A stretch of DNA of 64,000 nt from Candidatus Nitrosopumilus sediminis (GTDB lineage: Archaea > Thermoproteota > Nitrososphaeria > Nitrososphaerales > Nitrosopumilaceae). The notes under the pieces are model-generated. The model was not told where the DNA came from, did not search any database, and worked only from the letters and a program-made list of their open reading frames with translations. Below are positions 8,444-16,696 of this stretch, piece after piece. The translations under genes and the position numbers were made by a program. The stretch is from the NCBI RefSeq assembly GCF_000299395.1, contig NC_018656.1, positions 62,001-126,000 on the forward strand, read 5' to 3'. Position 1 is the stretch's first letter. Each line of letters begins with the position of its first letter.

Positions 8444-8451
8444 CTTAAATA
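8444..8451 (+). promoter_or_regulatory. TATA box of terminal oxidase operon
   Basis: CTTAAATA lies about 30-37 bp before the ATG at 8481, which gives a predicted leader of only a few bases ahead of the first oxidase gene. Confidence 0.5.
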
Positions 8452-8480
8452 GAAATTATAGGCCACGTCATTCAATCACT

Positions 8481-8741
8481 ATGAAGAAATTCGTTGGATT
8501 ATTCTTGGTATTGGGAGTTTTAATGATAATTCCTGCTGTGGACTTGGCGTTTGCTGCAGGTGATGAACCTGGAGAATATCTTGATCGTAGAGTGGTTATT
8601 TGGAATTTATTTTATAGATTGATGACAGTCGGATTTACTGTAGGTGCAGTAGTATCTGGAACAATTATTTGGCAATGCTGGAGATTCAGAGAATCTCACC
8701 CAAAAGCAAAACCAACTCCATATGAGGGCACGGACTGGTAA
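8481..8741 (+). CDS. Terminal oxidase subunit II, N-terminal transmembrane piece
   Basis: 86 aa. It has a signal-like first helix (FVGLFLVLGVLMIIPAVDL, then AFAAG) and a second helix at about residues 44-66 (LMTVGFTVGAVVSGTIIWQ), ending in a polar tail (RFRESHPKAKPTPYEGTDW). It corresponds to the first membrane hairpin of cytochrome c oxidase subunit II, which here is a separate polypeptide. It stops 2 bp before the CuA-bearing gene, so the two are surely co-translated partners. Homologous small genes open the terminal oxidase cluster of other Nitrososphaerota (established knowledge). Confidence 0.7.
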   Translation: MKKFVGLFLVLGVLMIIPAVDLAFAAGDEPGEYLDRRVVIWNLFYRLMTVGFTVGAVVSGTIIWQCWRFRESHPKAKPTPYEGTDW

Positions 8742-8743
8742 TA

Positions 8744-9175
8744 ATGGGCGGACATTCTAACTGGCCTGAATGGATTTACATTGGTGTGGTAGTAGCACTA
8801 ATGGTTTGGGTAGGTGCAGAAGCTTGGGAAGCAGAAAGACTAGTTGAACATGTTCCAGAAGGTGCTGAAACAATTATTGTAACTGGTCAACAGTGGTTCT
8901 GGACTTTTGAACATGAAGATGGAACAAAAGAAATTGGTGAATTACATGTTGAAGTAGGAAAAGCTTACAAACTTGAAATAGTTTCTAAAGATGTCAATCA
9001 TTCATTTAACATTCACGATTATGTTGTTTTGATGGATGCAATTCCTGGTAGAGTTAATACAGTATGGTTTGCTCCAACTGATGCAGGAGAACATGATATT
9101 CAATGTAGAGAATATTGTGGTCTGATACACTATAACATGAGAGGAAAATTAATTGTGGAGGATCCAACGGCTTGA
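8744..9175 (+). CDS. coxB: Cytochrome c oxidase subunit II, CuA domain
   Basis: 143 aa. One transmembrane helix (IYIGVVVALMVWVGAEAW) is followed by the cupredoxin-fold CuA domain. Ligands are all present: His86 in VNHSFNIH, then CREYCGLIHYNM giving Cys121, Cys125, His129 and Met132, with Glu123 between the cysteines as in other CuA centres. GQQWFWTFEH is the conserved aromatic strand that passes electrons to subunit I. The domain faces the outside and should accept electrons from the membrane-bound cupredoxin encoded downstream. The first membrane helix of a normal subunit II is the separate gene just upstream. Confidence 0.9.
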   Translation: MGGHSNWPEWIYIGVVVALMVWVGAEAWEAERLVEHVPEGAETIIVTGQQWFWTFEHEDGTKEIGELHVEVGKAYKLEIVSKDVNHSFNIHDYVVLMDAIPGRVNTVWFAPTDAGEHDIQCREYCGLIHYNMRGKLIVEDPTA

Positions 9176-9224
9176 CAACGCTTTTATCACAACTTTCACT
9201 GGTTCAGACTGAGGAGACTATCTC

Positions 9225-10751
9225 ATGGTTCTAGAATTACAAAAGCCACGTCCAATTTGGCAAATAATGTTTTCAACACATCACACTGATGTTGGTTTAC
9301 TTTATCTAATTACATCGCTAGGATTCTTGTTCTTAGGTGGAGCCTTGGCTCTTGCAATCAGAGCAGAACTGTTCTTACCGGGAGCACAAATCATTGGCGA
9401 TGCCATGACGTTTAACAGAATTTTTACAGTTCACGGTACAACATTAATTTTCTTGTTTATCATTCCATTTGCATCTTCAGTTGGTAACTACTATGTTCCA
9501 ATTATGGTCAGATACAAAGACATGGCATATCCAAAACTAAACGCAATTGCATTTTGGATGATTCCTCCTGGTGGAGCACTCATCTGGCTAGGCTTTGCTG
9601 ACTTTACTTGGTATGCAACCCCGCCATATTCTATCATTAGTGCTCCAGGACCAGCAGCTGACATGTGGATTTTTGGATTAAAGATTCTAGGTATTTCATC
9701 AGTGTTAGGTGCAATCAACTTTATCGTTACCATTCTAAAGTGTAAACATCCGGATATGTCAATTGGACAAGTTCCGCTGTTAGCATGGTCTTTCTTATCA
9801 TCATCATTGATTATACTCGTTGCAATTCCAACATTTGCAGCAGCACTATTGATGTTGCTCACTGATAGACTCGGTGTAAGTGGATTCTTCAATCCTGCAA
9901 TGGGAGGAGATCCAATAGCATATGCACACTTGTTCTGGTTTACATTCCATCCTGAAGTGTATGTATTGGTAATTCCAGCAATTGGTATGATGTATGAAAT
10001 CATTCCAAGATTCTCAAGAAAACCAATCTACAGCTATAATTCTGGTGTCTTTGCATTTGTCTTGTTATCTATCGTCGGTTTCTCATCCTGGGCACATCAC
10101 ATGTATGCAACTGGAATGTCCTTTACTGAAAAAACCGTATTCATGGTAGGAACTCTTGCAGCAGTTCCGGCATCTGCCATGCACGTATTCAACTTTGTAG
10201 CAACCATGTGGAATGCAAGAATCAAATTCCTAACACCAATGATGTGGTCAGTAGGTGGAATTGCATTATTCTTCTCTGCAGGTGCAGGCGGTGTTGCAAA
10301 TGCCGCTATGCCATTAGACTTTACAACACACGATACATACTGGGTAGTAGGACACTTCCATCTCTTCGTGATGGGAACAATCGCATTTGGCTCCATTGGT
10401 TTCCTATACTACATGTTCCCATATGTGACTGGAAGAATGTACAATGAGACAATGGGTAAAATTCACTTTATCATGTCCTTTGTAGGTACTGTACTCGTAT
10501 TCTTTACACAACACGTACTTGGATTATATGGAATGCCAAGAAGAATTTTCGATTATCCGCCAATCCCAGAATGGATTGCTATGAACCAAATTGCAACAGT
10601 AGGAGCAATGATTATTGGTGTCAGTATGGCAATCTTCTTAGCAAATATGATTTACAGTTCCGGAAAAGGAAAACCTGCAAATACCGAAGATCCATTTGGA
10701 GTCGGTGGGAAATACTATTATCCATTTGAGGCAAAGAACCCATCACACTAG
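9225..10751 (+). CDS. coxA: Heme-copper terminal oxidase subunit I
   Basis: 508 aa with 12 or more hydrophobic helices; reduces O2 to water and pumps protons. Heme and copper ligands are visible: His70 (low-spin heme, TVHGTTL), His242 cross-linked to Tyr246 (FHPEVY), His291/292 (SWAHHMYATGM) and His377/379 (VGHFHLF). The HxxxY dyad makes it an A/B-type rather than a cNOR-like enzyme. GAGAGGVANAAMP lies before the last ligands. A purine-rich GAGGAG 9 bp before the ATG may serve as an internal ribosome site. Heme A supply is suggested by ctaA downstream and ctaB at 37.4 kb. Confidence 0.95.
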   Translation: MVLELQKPRPIWQIMFSTHHTDVGLLYLITSLGFLFLGGALALAIRAELFLPGAQIIGDAMTFNRIFTVHGTTLIFLFIIPFASSVGNYYVPIMVRYKDMAYPKLNAIAFWMIPPGGALIWLGFADFTWYATPPYSIISAPGPAADMWIFGLKILGISSVLGAINFIVTILKCKHPDMSIGQVPLLAWSFLSSSLIILVAIPTFAAALLMLLTDRLGVSGFFNPAMGGDPIAYAHLFWFTFHPEVYVLVIPAIGMMYEIIPRFSRKPIYSYNSGVFAFVLLSIVGFSSWAHHMYATGMSFTEKTVFMVGTLAAVPASAMHVFNFVATMWNARIKFLTPMMWSVGGIALFFSAGAGGVANAAMPLDFTTHDTYWVVGHFHLFVMGTIAFGSIGFLYYMFPYVTGRMYNETMGKIHFIMSFVGTVLVFFTQHVLGLYGMPRRIFDYPPIPEWIAMNQIATVGAMIIGVSMAIFLANMIYSSGKGKPANTEDPFGVGGKYYYPFEAKNPSH

Positions 10752-10763
10752 GAGATATATGAA

Positions 10764-11723
10764 ATGAGTCACGATAATTCCCAAGTTTACAGAACAACTT
10801 CAGCTAGAACTGGAAAAATGATGGCAATCATGTTAGGTATCTGTATCGTAGGTGGGGCCATCTTCTTTGGAATGTGGGACTATTGGATATCTCAACCTGC
10901 TCCAGTTGTAGCAATGATGGCAGGTGGCGATGATCATGCTGCTCCTGCAACACAAACTGGAAAAACTATCACACAAGATCTTCGATTTATTGAGTCATCA
11001 GACTTTAGGACTTTGGCATTTAATGCACTTCCTGGGGAACCCGATAACAATCCAACAATTAATATGAACGTTGGAGACAAAGTAATCTTTAATGTCGAAA
11101 ATGCAGGAAAATCATTCCATTCATTCGGTGTTACAAAAGATGCTGAAGGCTTTGGAGGAATTATTCCTGGCAGTGAAGTTGCATTAGCATCAAATCCATT
11201 AAAACCAGGTGAAGGTGGTACATCAGAATTTGTTGCAGGTGAGGAAGGAACTTACTACTACATTTGTACAGTTCCGGGTCATAGAGACCAAGGAATGGTA
11301 GGAGAAATTATTGTAGGACCTGCGCAAGCTGGTTCATCAGGAGTAGCAGCTGCCCCAACAGGAGTATCACATGACTTTACTTTGGACTTTGTAGAATCTG
11401 CAGATTTCAGAACTTTGGCATTTAACGCATTACCAGGAGAAGAAGGACACAATCCAGACATTCGTGTTAACTCAGGAGATAAAGTAACTGTAACTGCAAA
11501 TAATTTGGGAAAATCATTTCATGCATTTGGAGTAGTCTCAAATCCTGAAGACTTTAACAGCATAGTAATGGATTCTGCAATTGCAGCTGCAACAAACCCA
11601 TTAAAACCAGGTGAAGGTGGCAGTGTCACATTTACTGCTGGTGCACCAGGAACTTACTACTACATTTGTACAGTTCCAGGACATGCATTACAAGGCATGC
11701 AAGGTACTTTCATAGTAGAATAA
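10764..11723 (+). CDS. Membrane-anchored tandem cupredoxin (plastocyanin-like) protein
   Basis: 319 aa with an N-terminal membrane helix (MMAIMLGICIVGGAIFFGMW) and two repeated blue-copper domains at about residues 70-190 and 205-319. Each has the type 1 ligand set: a His in SFHSFGV or SFHAFGV, and C-x4-H-x4-M in CTVPGHRDQGM and CTVPGHALQGM. The repeats are about 110 residues each and clearly duplicated. Ammonia-oxidising archaea replace cytochrome c with copper proteins (established), so this is probably the electron donor or shuttle for the CuA subunit. It sits 12 bp after coxA in the same operon. Confidence 0.88.
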   Translation: MSHDNSQVYRTTSARTGKMMAIMLGICIVGGAIFFGMWDYWISQPAPVVAMMAGGDDHAAPATQTGKTITQDLRFIESSDFRTLAFNALPGEPDNNPTINMNVGDKVIFNVENAGKSFHSFGVTKDAEGFGGIIPGSEVALASNPLKPGEGGTSEFVAGEEGTYYYICTVPGHRDQGMVGEIIVGPAQAGSSGVAAAPTGVSHDFTLDFVESADFRTLAFNALPGEEGHNPDIRVNSGDKVTVTANNLGKSFHAFGVVSNPEDFNSIVMDSAIAAATNPLKPGEGGSVTFTAGAPGTYYYICTVPGHALQGMQGTFIVE

Positions 11724-11725
11724 TT

Positions 11726-12169
11726 TTGGCAATTCAGTATCTTGCATTAGCAACAATGATTGTTTTGTATTCTCTGATGTTTATCGGTGGATATATTTCA
11801 GCTGCAGGACTTGGATTGACTTGTCCTGAATGGCCTCTGTGTCCTAACGGAGTAATGCCATCTGAAGAATATCTTATTGAGTGGATTCATAGAACAACTG
11901 CTGCAACTACTGGAGTACTGGTAGTTTCAACCATGATTGCAAGTCTAATTAACAAGAATTCTGATTTGAAAATAAAAATTACAAGCTCACTTGCAACAGG
12001 TTTGGTAATTACACAAATTACACTGGGCGCTCTAGTCATTGACACAAAACTACATGCAGTACTGGTTGCAATTCATTTGGGAATTGGAATATGGCTGTTT
12101 GCTATGGTGTTGTTGACTGTACTCTTTGCATTTAGAATTTCAAAGTCTTCTAAGGCAATCACTGCTTAG
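11726..12169 (+). CDS. ctaA: Heme A synthase, half-size CtaA/COX15
   Basis: 147 aa from TTG 11726, 2 bp after the cupredoxin stop; longer frames overlap that gene and give an unlikely N-terminus. Four membrane helices are visible. The first external loop has the conserved cysteine pair (TCPEWPLC, Cys33 and Cys39), followed by Glu52 and His55 in EWIHRTTA; a second histidine lies in LHAVLVAIHLG. Bacterial CtaA has eight helices, and archaeal half-size forms that act as dimers are known. It oxidises heme O to heme A for coxA, which explains its place in the operon. Confidence 0.82.
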   Translation: MAIQYLALATMIVLYSLMFIGGYISAAGLGLTCPEWPLCPNGVMPSEEYLIEWIHRTTAATTGVLVVSTMIASLINKNSDLKIKITSSLATGLVITQITLGALVIDTKLHAVLVAIHLGIGIWLFAMVLLTVLFAFRISKSSKAITA

Positions 12170-12683
12170 ACTTTTTCAATAATTTTGGCAAATAGATGTA
12201 TAGCATTACTCCTAGAAATACAAAAGCCCCTGTAGTAATTGCGCCGATAAACACTATCCCAAACGGACTCTGTGTTCCCATGTTAAATGTATAAGTTAAA
12301 ACTCCATCTGTTCCTTCCATGTCATACAAATCTACTTTGACAATATGATTTCCTATATTCCTCCAAACATAATCAAAATCCCAATGAGAACTCTGTACAG
12401 ATGTGGGAGGAATAGCATCTACTTGCTGATCGTTGTAGAATACTCTGATTCCCATTGTAAAACTATCTACTTCATCATAATCAAACCCTTTAGTGACTTT
12501 GATGAGAAATTGAGATGGTTCATCAATTTGTGGGAACTCTGGGGCTGTAGCAACTTGGACTCTGTAGCCACCATATGATTGCTCAGCAGAATTGAACATG
12601 GAATGGGCATAAGCTGAACTAAATCCTGAAAATGATGAAAACATCAAAACAAAGATCAAAAAACATGATCGCTTTATCGTCAT
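12159..12683 (-). CDS. Exported membrane-anchored protein with possible N-terminal histidine, copper-related candidate
   Basis: 174 aa with a classical signal peptide ending AYA and followed directly by HSMFNSAEQ. A beta-rich external domain (VQVATAPEFPQIDEPSQFLIKV; GIRVFYNDQQVDAIPP; HWDFDYVWRNIGNHIVKVDLYD) precedes a C-terminal membrane helix (FGIVFIGAITTGAFVFLGVMLYIYLP). The layout resembles YtkA/CopC-like exported domains. If the peptidase cuts where expected, the mature protein starts with His. Its 3' end overlaps ctaA by 11 bp, so it borders the oxidase operon. A copper-handling role is inference. Confidence 0.6.
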   Translation of the reverse strand: MTIKRSCFLIFVLMFSSFSGFSSAYAHSMFNSAEQSYGGYRVQVATAPEFPQIDEPSQFLIKVTKGFDYDEVDSFTMGIRVFYNDQQVDAIPPTSVQSSHWDFDYVWRNIGNHIVKVDLYDMEGTDGVLTYTFNMGTQSPFGIVFIGAITTGAFVFLGVMLYIYLPKLLKKSKQ

Positions 12684-12749
12684 TCAGTTTTATGTATGGA
12701 ATAGATGAATATATTGTAAGTCAAATTTATGAGGAAAATCTTCAAAACC

Positions 12750-12756
12750 TTTAAAT
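12750..12756 (+). promoter_or_regulatory. TATA box of the SRPBCC gene
   Basis: TTTAAAT is centred 28 bp before the TTG start at 12781, supporting a leaderless transcript and that start codon. Confidence 0.55.
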
Positions 12757-12780
12757 CCTTATTGGCAAGAAACTCAATCG

Positions 12781-13383
12781 TTGACCCTCGTTACAAAATC
12801 AATCGATATCAAAACACCTGTAGAGAATGTTTTCACCTACTTTGCAAGACCAGAACATGTTTCTGATCAAATCAAAAATGACACTGTAGGCATGACAGTC
12901 GTTCCTATGGACATTAAAGAAGGAATGGGTGTTGGTACAACCTTTAGAATTATCGGTGACTTTAGCGGAAAACGTTTAGAGTGGGATTGTGAAACAACTG
13001 AATTCATCAGAAATGAAAAAATCACTGCCAAACAAATTGAAGGTCCTTTCAAGAACTGGCAAATTACCAACGAATTCAAAGCACTAGGTAATAACCTCAC
13101 AAGAGTAACCATGTCAGTAGACTATGAAATGCCATTTGGTCCCCTAGGAGCAATTTTGGATAAAGCAAAGTTTGCAAAATCTGCTGAGAAAGGAATGGAA
13201 ACTGCTCTATACAACGTTAGAGGACTACTAGAAGGAAACGGTTCAATTCCAGTATACATTACACTAGATGCATACCAAAAACTTCTAGCCGAAAAGAAAA
13301 AGATGAACGATGTTCCAGTTTCAACTGCACTTACAGCAATCATTGAAAAGTACAATGAAATTGAAGCTAAAGCACAAAACTAA
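12781..13383 (+). CDS. SRPBCC/START-fold protein (polyketide cyclase-like)
   Basis: 200 aa from TTG 12781, a start supported by the TATA box 28 bp upstream. Residues 1-145 follow the SRPBCC pattern: SIDIKTPVENVFTYFARPEHV at the N-terminus, a strand-rich middle (GTTFRIIGDFSGKRLEWDCE), and a final helix (KAKFAKSAEKGMETALYNVR). The fold binds hydrophobic ligands. A charged C-terminal extension of about 55 residues is added. Ligand unknown. It is followed by tRNA-Lys on the same strand. Confidence 0.72.
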   Translation: MTLVTKSIDIKTPVENVFTYFARPEHVSDQIKNDTVGMTVVPMDIKEGMGVGTTFRIIGDFSGKRLEWDCETTEFIRNEKITAKQIEGPFKNWQITNEFKALGNNLTRVTMSVDYEMPFGPLGAILDKAKFAKSAEKGMETALYNVRGLLEGNGSIPVYITLDAYQKLLAEKKKMNDVPVSTALTAIIEKYNEIEAKAQN

Positions 13384-13443
13384 AAATTTTCATTTATTTT
13401 AAAACTTAAGATTAATAACAACTCTAGGCTTATCCATTTTGGT

Positions 13444-13517
13444 GGGTCTATGGCGCAGCCAGGTAGCGCACCGGACTCTTAATCCGGTTGTCAAGGGTCC
13501 GAATCCCTTTAGACCCG
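13444..13517 (+). tRNA. tRNA-Lys (anticodon CTT)
   Basis: A 74-nt cloverleaf with acceptor GGGTCTA/TAGACCC plus G73, D stem GCGC/GCGC, anticodon stem CCGGA/TCCGG around CTCTTAA (anticodon CTT) and T stem AAGGG/CCCTT. The T loop reads TCCGAAT, with C at position 55 where nearly all tRNAs carry U. A T-rich stretch follows and may terminate transcription. Confidence 0.93.
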
Positions 13518-13568
13518 CTTTTTAATTTTAAAATAAACTTCTAAAATTGATATTTTTTCTAAATGAAA

Positions 13569-13946
13569 TTATTTTTCCACTTTAATTTGATTGTATTTTT
13601 TCGCAAGGGCAAGCAATTCGTTAATTCCCAATGGTTTTGAAATCACTTTGATTAATCCCTGTTTAATTGCCTCTTTGTTTTTTAAATCAGATTCTGAGAA
13701 TCCTGTAATGATTACAACATTTGCCTTATTGTCAATTTCTTTAATTTGTTTGAATGCTTGATATCCATCAAGTATTGGCATATCTCCGTCCATGATTGTC
13801 AGATGTGGTCTGAATTCTTTGAATTTCTTTACCCCTTCTTCTCCATTAAACGCCATTTCTACATCAAACTCATGCATCTCTAAAATCTCTCTGTAAATTT
13901 GAATTAAATCTTCATCATCCTCTACGATTAGAACTGTCCCACTCAT
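13569..13946 (-). CDS. Stand-alone response regulator receiver (CheY-like)
   Basis: 125 aa, a complete receiver domain and nothing else. Acidic pair Asp10/Asp11 (VEDDED), phospho-acceptor Asp53 (IMDGDMP), Thr81 (IITGFS) and Lys104 (ISKP) are all in place. There is no output domain, so it must act through protein contacts. A membrane histidine kinase gene starts 175 bp away on the opposite strand, making the two a likely signalling pair. Confidence 0.85.
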   Translation of the reverse strand: MSGTVLIVEDDEDLIQIYREILEMHEFDVEMAFNGEEGVKKFKEFRPHLTIMDGDMPILDGYQAFKQIKEIDNKANVVIITGFSESDLKNKEAIKQGLIKVISKPLGINELLALAKKYNQIKVEK

Positions 13947-14120
13947 GACCAGATAAGACTATCATATTTTGTTATTAAAGAATAAGTCAGTATTGATTAT
14001 AACATATTCCTCATTATCTATTATTTTTATCTATAAATTTTGGGAAAAATGCTATTGATTTTATGTGAAAATGTATATTCATCAATTCTAGAATATATGT
14101 CAAATCAGGAGAGTTGAACT

Positions 14121-15899
14121 TTGAGTGAGTCTATTTTAAAAACAAATTTGATTGATAATAAACGGATCTTAATCTGGCTAATTGTAACTCTGGTAGGATT
14201 TACCATTCTTTATCAATTAAGACCATTTCTTGATGATGATCAATTTATGTGGATCTCAATTCCTGCATATGCGATCCTTCCTGCATTAATGGCATCTTTT
14301 GCTATGTTTATTGCAGTAAAATTACATAAGCAAAAAAATCCAAACGCAAAGGCTTTTGTATTTTTTGCTTTAGGTTCCGTATTTTGGTTTATTGCTGAAC
14401 AATTATGGCAATTATATGATCATGTGTGGCAAGGTGATCCATTTCCATCAGAAGCTGATATTTTTTACATTGCATCATATCCATGTTATGTTATATTTTT
14501 ACTCATTCATCTAAAACCTACACTAAAATCAGTTAACAGAAATGTTTGGTTATTTGCAATTGCACTTTCTTTTTCTTTTCTGATCCCCTCTATTATGGCA
14601 GCATATGAAGACATGCAAGGAGAGGATCTATTTTCTACATCTATAGCACTTGCATATCCAATATTATCATCAGTACAATTGGTTCCTGCCATTGTTGGTA
14701 TCATGTATCTTGTCAAAAAATCATCTCATGTTTTCTGGGTGTTAATTATAATTGGATTTATTATGTATAATATTGCAGATACTTATTTTTTATTTGCTGA
14801 ATTAGATGGAACATATTATGATGGTCATCCTGTAGATTTGATTTTTGTTTATGGTTTCATATTTTTCATTTTCTCATTGTATCACCGTTCAAAATTCATA
14901 CCTATCTCTGATTACAGTGATGATCTTTTTTCTGAAAAAGTTAAATTTGAAACAATAACTAAATTTGGAATTCCACTTACTGTAGCAATTGTTTGCATGG
15001 TTGTCTTGACCATTCTTATCAATTCAACTTTTGACACTGTTGAGCAAGATATTTCTCATAATCTTTTCTTTGGAGTTGTGGCGATATTAGGTGTTGTAGC
15101 AGTTATTGTATTTACAATCAACAAGAATCTCTCTCGTCTGGTTAAAATGAGAACTGCTGAACTTACTGAGCAAAGAGACAACCTTGAAAATCTAGTTGAA
15201 GAAAAAACTCAACAAGTGCTAAAATCTGAACGATTATCTGCAATTGGAGAATTATCTGGACGACTTGCACATGACTTGAGAAATCCATTATCTGTAATGA
15301 AAATGTCTGTAGATTTGATTAAACAAAGTCCACAGGATTTAAAAATATCTGATCCTAATATTGTAAAACGAGTTGAGTTAATCGAAAAGAGTATTAATAG
15401 AATATCTCACCAAGTTAATGATGTTTTAGGCTATGTCAGGCTTTCTCCATTAAAATTATCAAATGTCTCTTTGTATGATGCTATTAGTGGGTCATTGAAA
15501 AAAATAAATATTCCATCTGACGTCCAAGTGGTTCTTCCTCAAAATGATATGCGTGTTGATTGTGATGTCATAAAACTTGACGCAGTTTTTATCAATCTAA
15601 TTGTCAATGCAATACAGGAATTACCTCAAGGAGGAAAAATTACAATTCAAATCTCAGAAAAAGATAATGCAGCAATTTTAAAATTTATTGATTCAGGAAA
15701 AGGAATTCCTGATGAAGACATATCCAAAGTATTTGAGCCCCTATTCACTACTAAACAAAAGGGCACTGGACTAGGTCTGGCAAGTTGTAAAAATATTATT
15801 GAACAACACCATGGAGAAATTAGTGTCACAAATAATCCTACAACTTTTACTATAATTTTGCCAAAAATGTTGTCAATTAAACACAAAAAATCTAAATAA
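14121..15899 (+). CDS. Multi-pass membrane sensor histidine kinase
   Basis: 592 aa from TTG 14121. About ten hydrophobic helices fill residues 15-340 and act as an unrecognised sensor region, then a coiled segment (residues 345-375) leads to the kinase. The phospho-accepting His384 lies in LAHDLRNPLSV. ATP-binding boxes follow: N box (FINLIVNAIQE), G1 (DSGKGIPDED) and G2 (KGTGLGLASCKNII). No PAS domain is visible. It is divergent from the single-domain response regulator at 13569-13946, and the 174 bp between them probably carry both promoters. Confidence 0.85.
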   Translation: MSESILKTNLIDNKRILIWLIVTLVGFTILYQLRPFLDDDQFMWISIPAYAILPALMASFAMFIAVKLHKQKNPNAKAFVFFALGSVFWFIAEQLWQLYDHVWQGDPFPSEADIFYIASYPCYVIFLLIHLKPTLKSVNRNVWLFAIALSFSFLIPSIMAAYEDMQGEDLFSTSIALAYPILSSVQLVPAIVGIMYLVKKSSHVFWVLIIIGFIMYNIADTYFLFAELDGTYYDGHPVDLIFVYGFIFFIFSLYHRSKFIPISDYSDDLFSEKVKFETITKFGIPLTVAIVCMVVLTILINSTFDTVEQDISHNLFFGVVAILGVVAVIVFTINKNLSRLVKMRTAELTEQRDNLENLVEEKTQQVLKSERLSAIGELSGRLAHDLRNPLSVMKMSVDLIKQSPQDLKISDPNIVKRVELIEKSINRISHQVNDVLGYVRLSPLKLSNVSLYDAISGSLKKINIPSDVQVVLPQNDMRVDCDVIKLDAVFINLIVNAIQELPQGGKITIQISEKDNAAILKFIDSGKGIPDEDISKVFEPLFTTKQKGTGLGLASCKNIIEQHHGEISVTNNPTTFTIILPKMLSIKHKKSK

Positions 15900-15901
15900 A
15901 A

Positions 15902-16456
15902 TTACAACTTTTTTAATAAAGTAAATCTTGGCTTTTCAGGCTCTATGTCTTCATGCATATCTACATTACTGACAAATTTTACGTTATAATCTAGCCATCT
16001 TTGTTTCATGTTGCGAAACTTTTGATTTTCATCAATTTGTTTTTCTGTCTCTTCAAACTTTTCACAATTCATTATGTATTTGCATGCAACCCTGAACATT
16101 TCTGAAATTCCTTTTTCTAGCGTATCATCATCCAAATAGTTCATTAATCCATGAGTAAACACAAAATCTACTGAGCTGTCTTCAAACGGTAATTCCACAA
16201 TTGAGCCTTTTTTGAAATCTGCAATAGATAATTTTTCTTTTGCTATGTTTAATGCATTATCATTTAGATCAACGCCATAAATTTGAAATGTATTTGGAAA
16301 TAATCTTAGATCAATTCCTGTACCGCACCCGATTTCTAGAACACTTGTACATCTCAAAGAAATGGCTAAATCCCGAACAAATTTAGAAAATTCTTCATTA
16401 TACCTTGTTTCATTCTCATTAGAGTATATGTTCCAAAATTCTTCGTTGTAACTCAT
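15902..16456 (-). CDS. Class I SAM-dependent methyltransferase
   Basis: 184 aa. Motif I VLEIGCGTGIDL and the acidic GVDLND at the end of strand 2 bind SAM; FKKGSIVELPFEDSSVDFV and FTHGLMNY are the usual following motifs. The substrate is not recognisable. It is shorter than most family members because it lacks a C-terminal domain. Convergent with the histidine kinase, 2 bp between stops. Confidence 0.72.
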   Translation of the reverse strand: MSYNEEFWNIYSNENETRYNEEFSKFVRDLAISLRCTSVLEIGCGTGIDLRLFPNTFQIYGVDLNDNALNIAKEKLSIADFKKGSIVELPFEDSSVDFVFTHGLMNYLDDDTLEKGISEMFRVACKYIMNCEKFEETEKQIDENQKFRNMKQRWLDYNVKFVSNVDMHEDIEPEKPRFTLLKKL

Positions 16457-16494
16457 AGAATTTTTTAAACAAAGCTGTATTTGATACTAATTGT

Positions 16495-16656
16495 TTAGTG
16501 ATTGCATTTGCATGGGATAAGTTTCGTATCAAAAGTGCAATCATGGGGTCCATCTGATTTTCCTTGCGTTGGAATTTCTTTCATACAGTCATTATGGCGA
16601 CCTTTTCTACAAAACCAGCATATTTCTTGCGTGTCACCAGTAGCGCATGAATCCAT
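16495..16656 (-). CDS. Tiny cysteine-rich putative zinc-binding protein
   Basis: 53 aa, ATG at 16654-16656, TAA at 16495-16497. It has seven cysteines (residues 4, 13, 16, 24, 40, 49, 51), with the pairs CWFC and CKC and three histidines, a density that is hard to explain unless the protein binds a metal. A stop codon lies six codons before the ATG in the same frame, so the start is well bounded. It sits between the methyltransferase and ilvE on the same strand. Family not recognised; a treble-clef or zinc-ribbon fold is inference. Confidence 0.6.
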   Translation of the reverse strand: MDSCATGDTQEICWFCRKGRHNDCMKEIPTQGKSDGPHDCTFDTKLIPCKCNH

Positions 16657-16696
16657 AATTTCTAGTCTCTCTTGTGGCTAAAAAACTTCATGGAAT

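Noticed and set aside
9491-10003. Minus-strand frame of 170 codons
   Set aside because: Fully antisense to coxA, whose ligands are all visible in the plus frame.
11666-11725. Upstream extension of ctaA inside the cupredoxin gene
   Set aside because: Out-of-frame reading of cupredoxin codons; TTG 11726 follows the stop directly.
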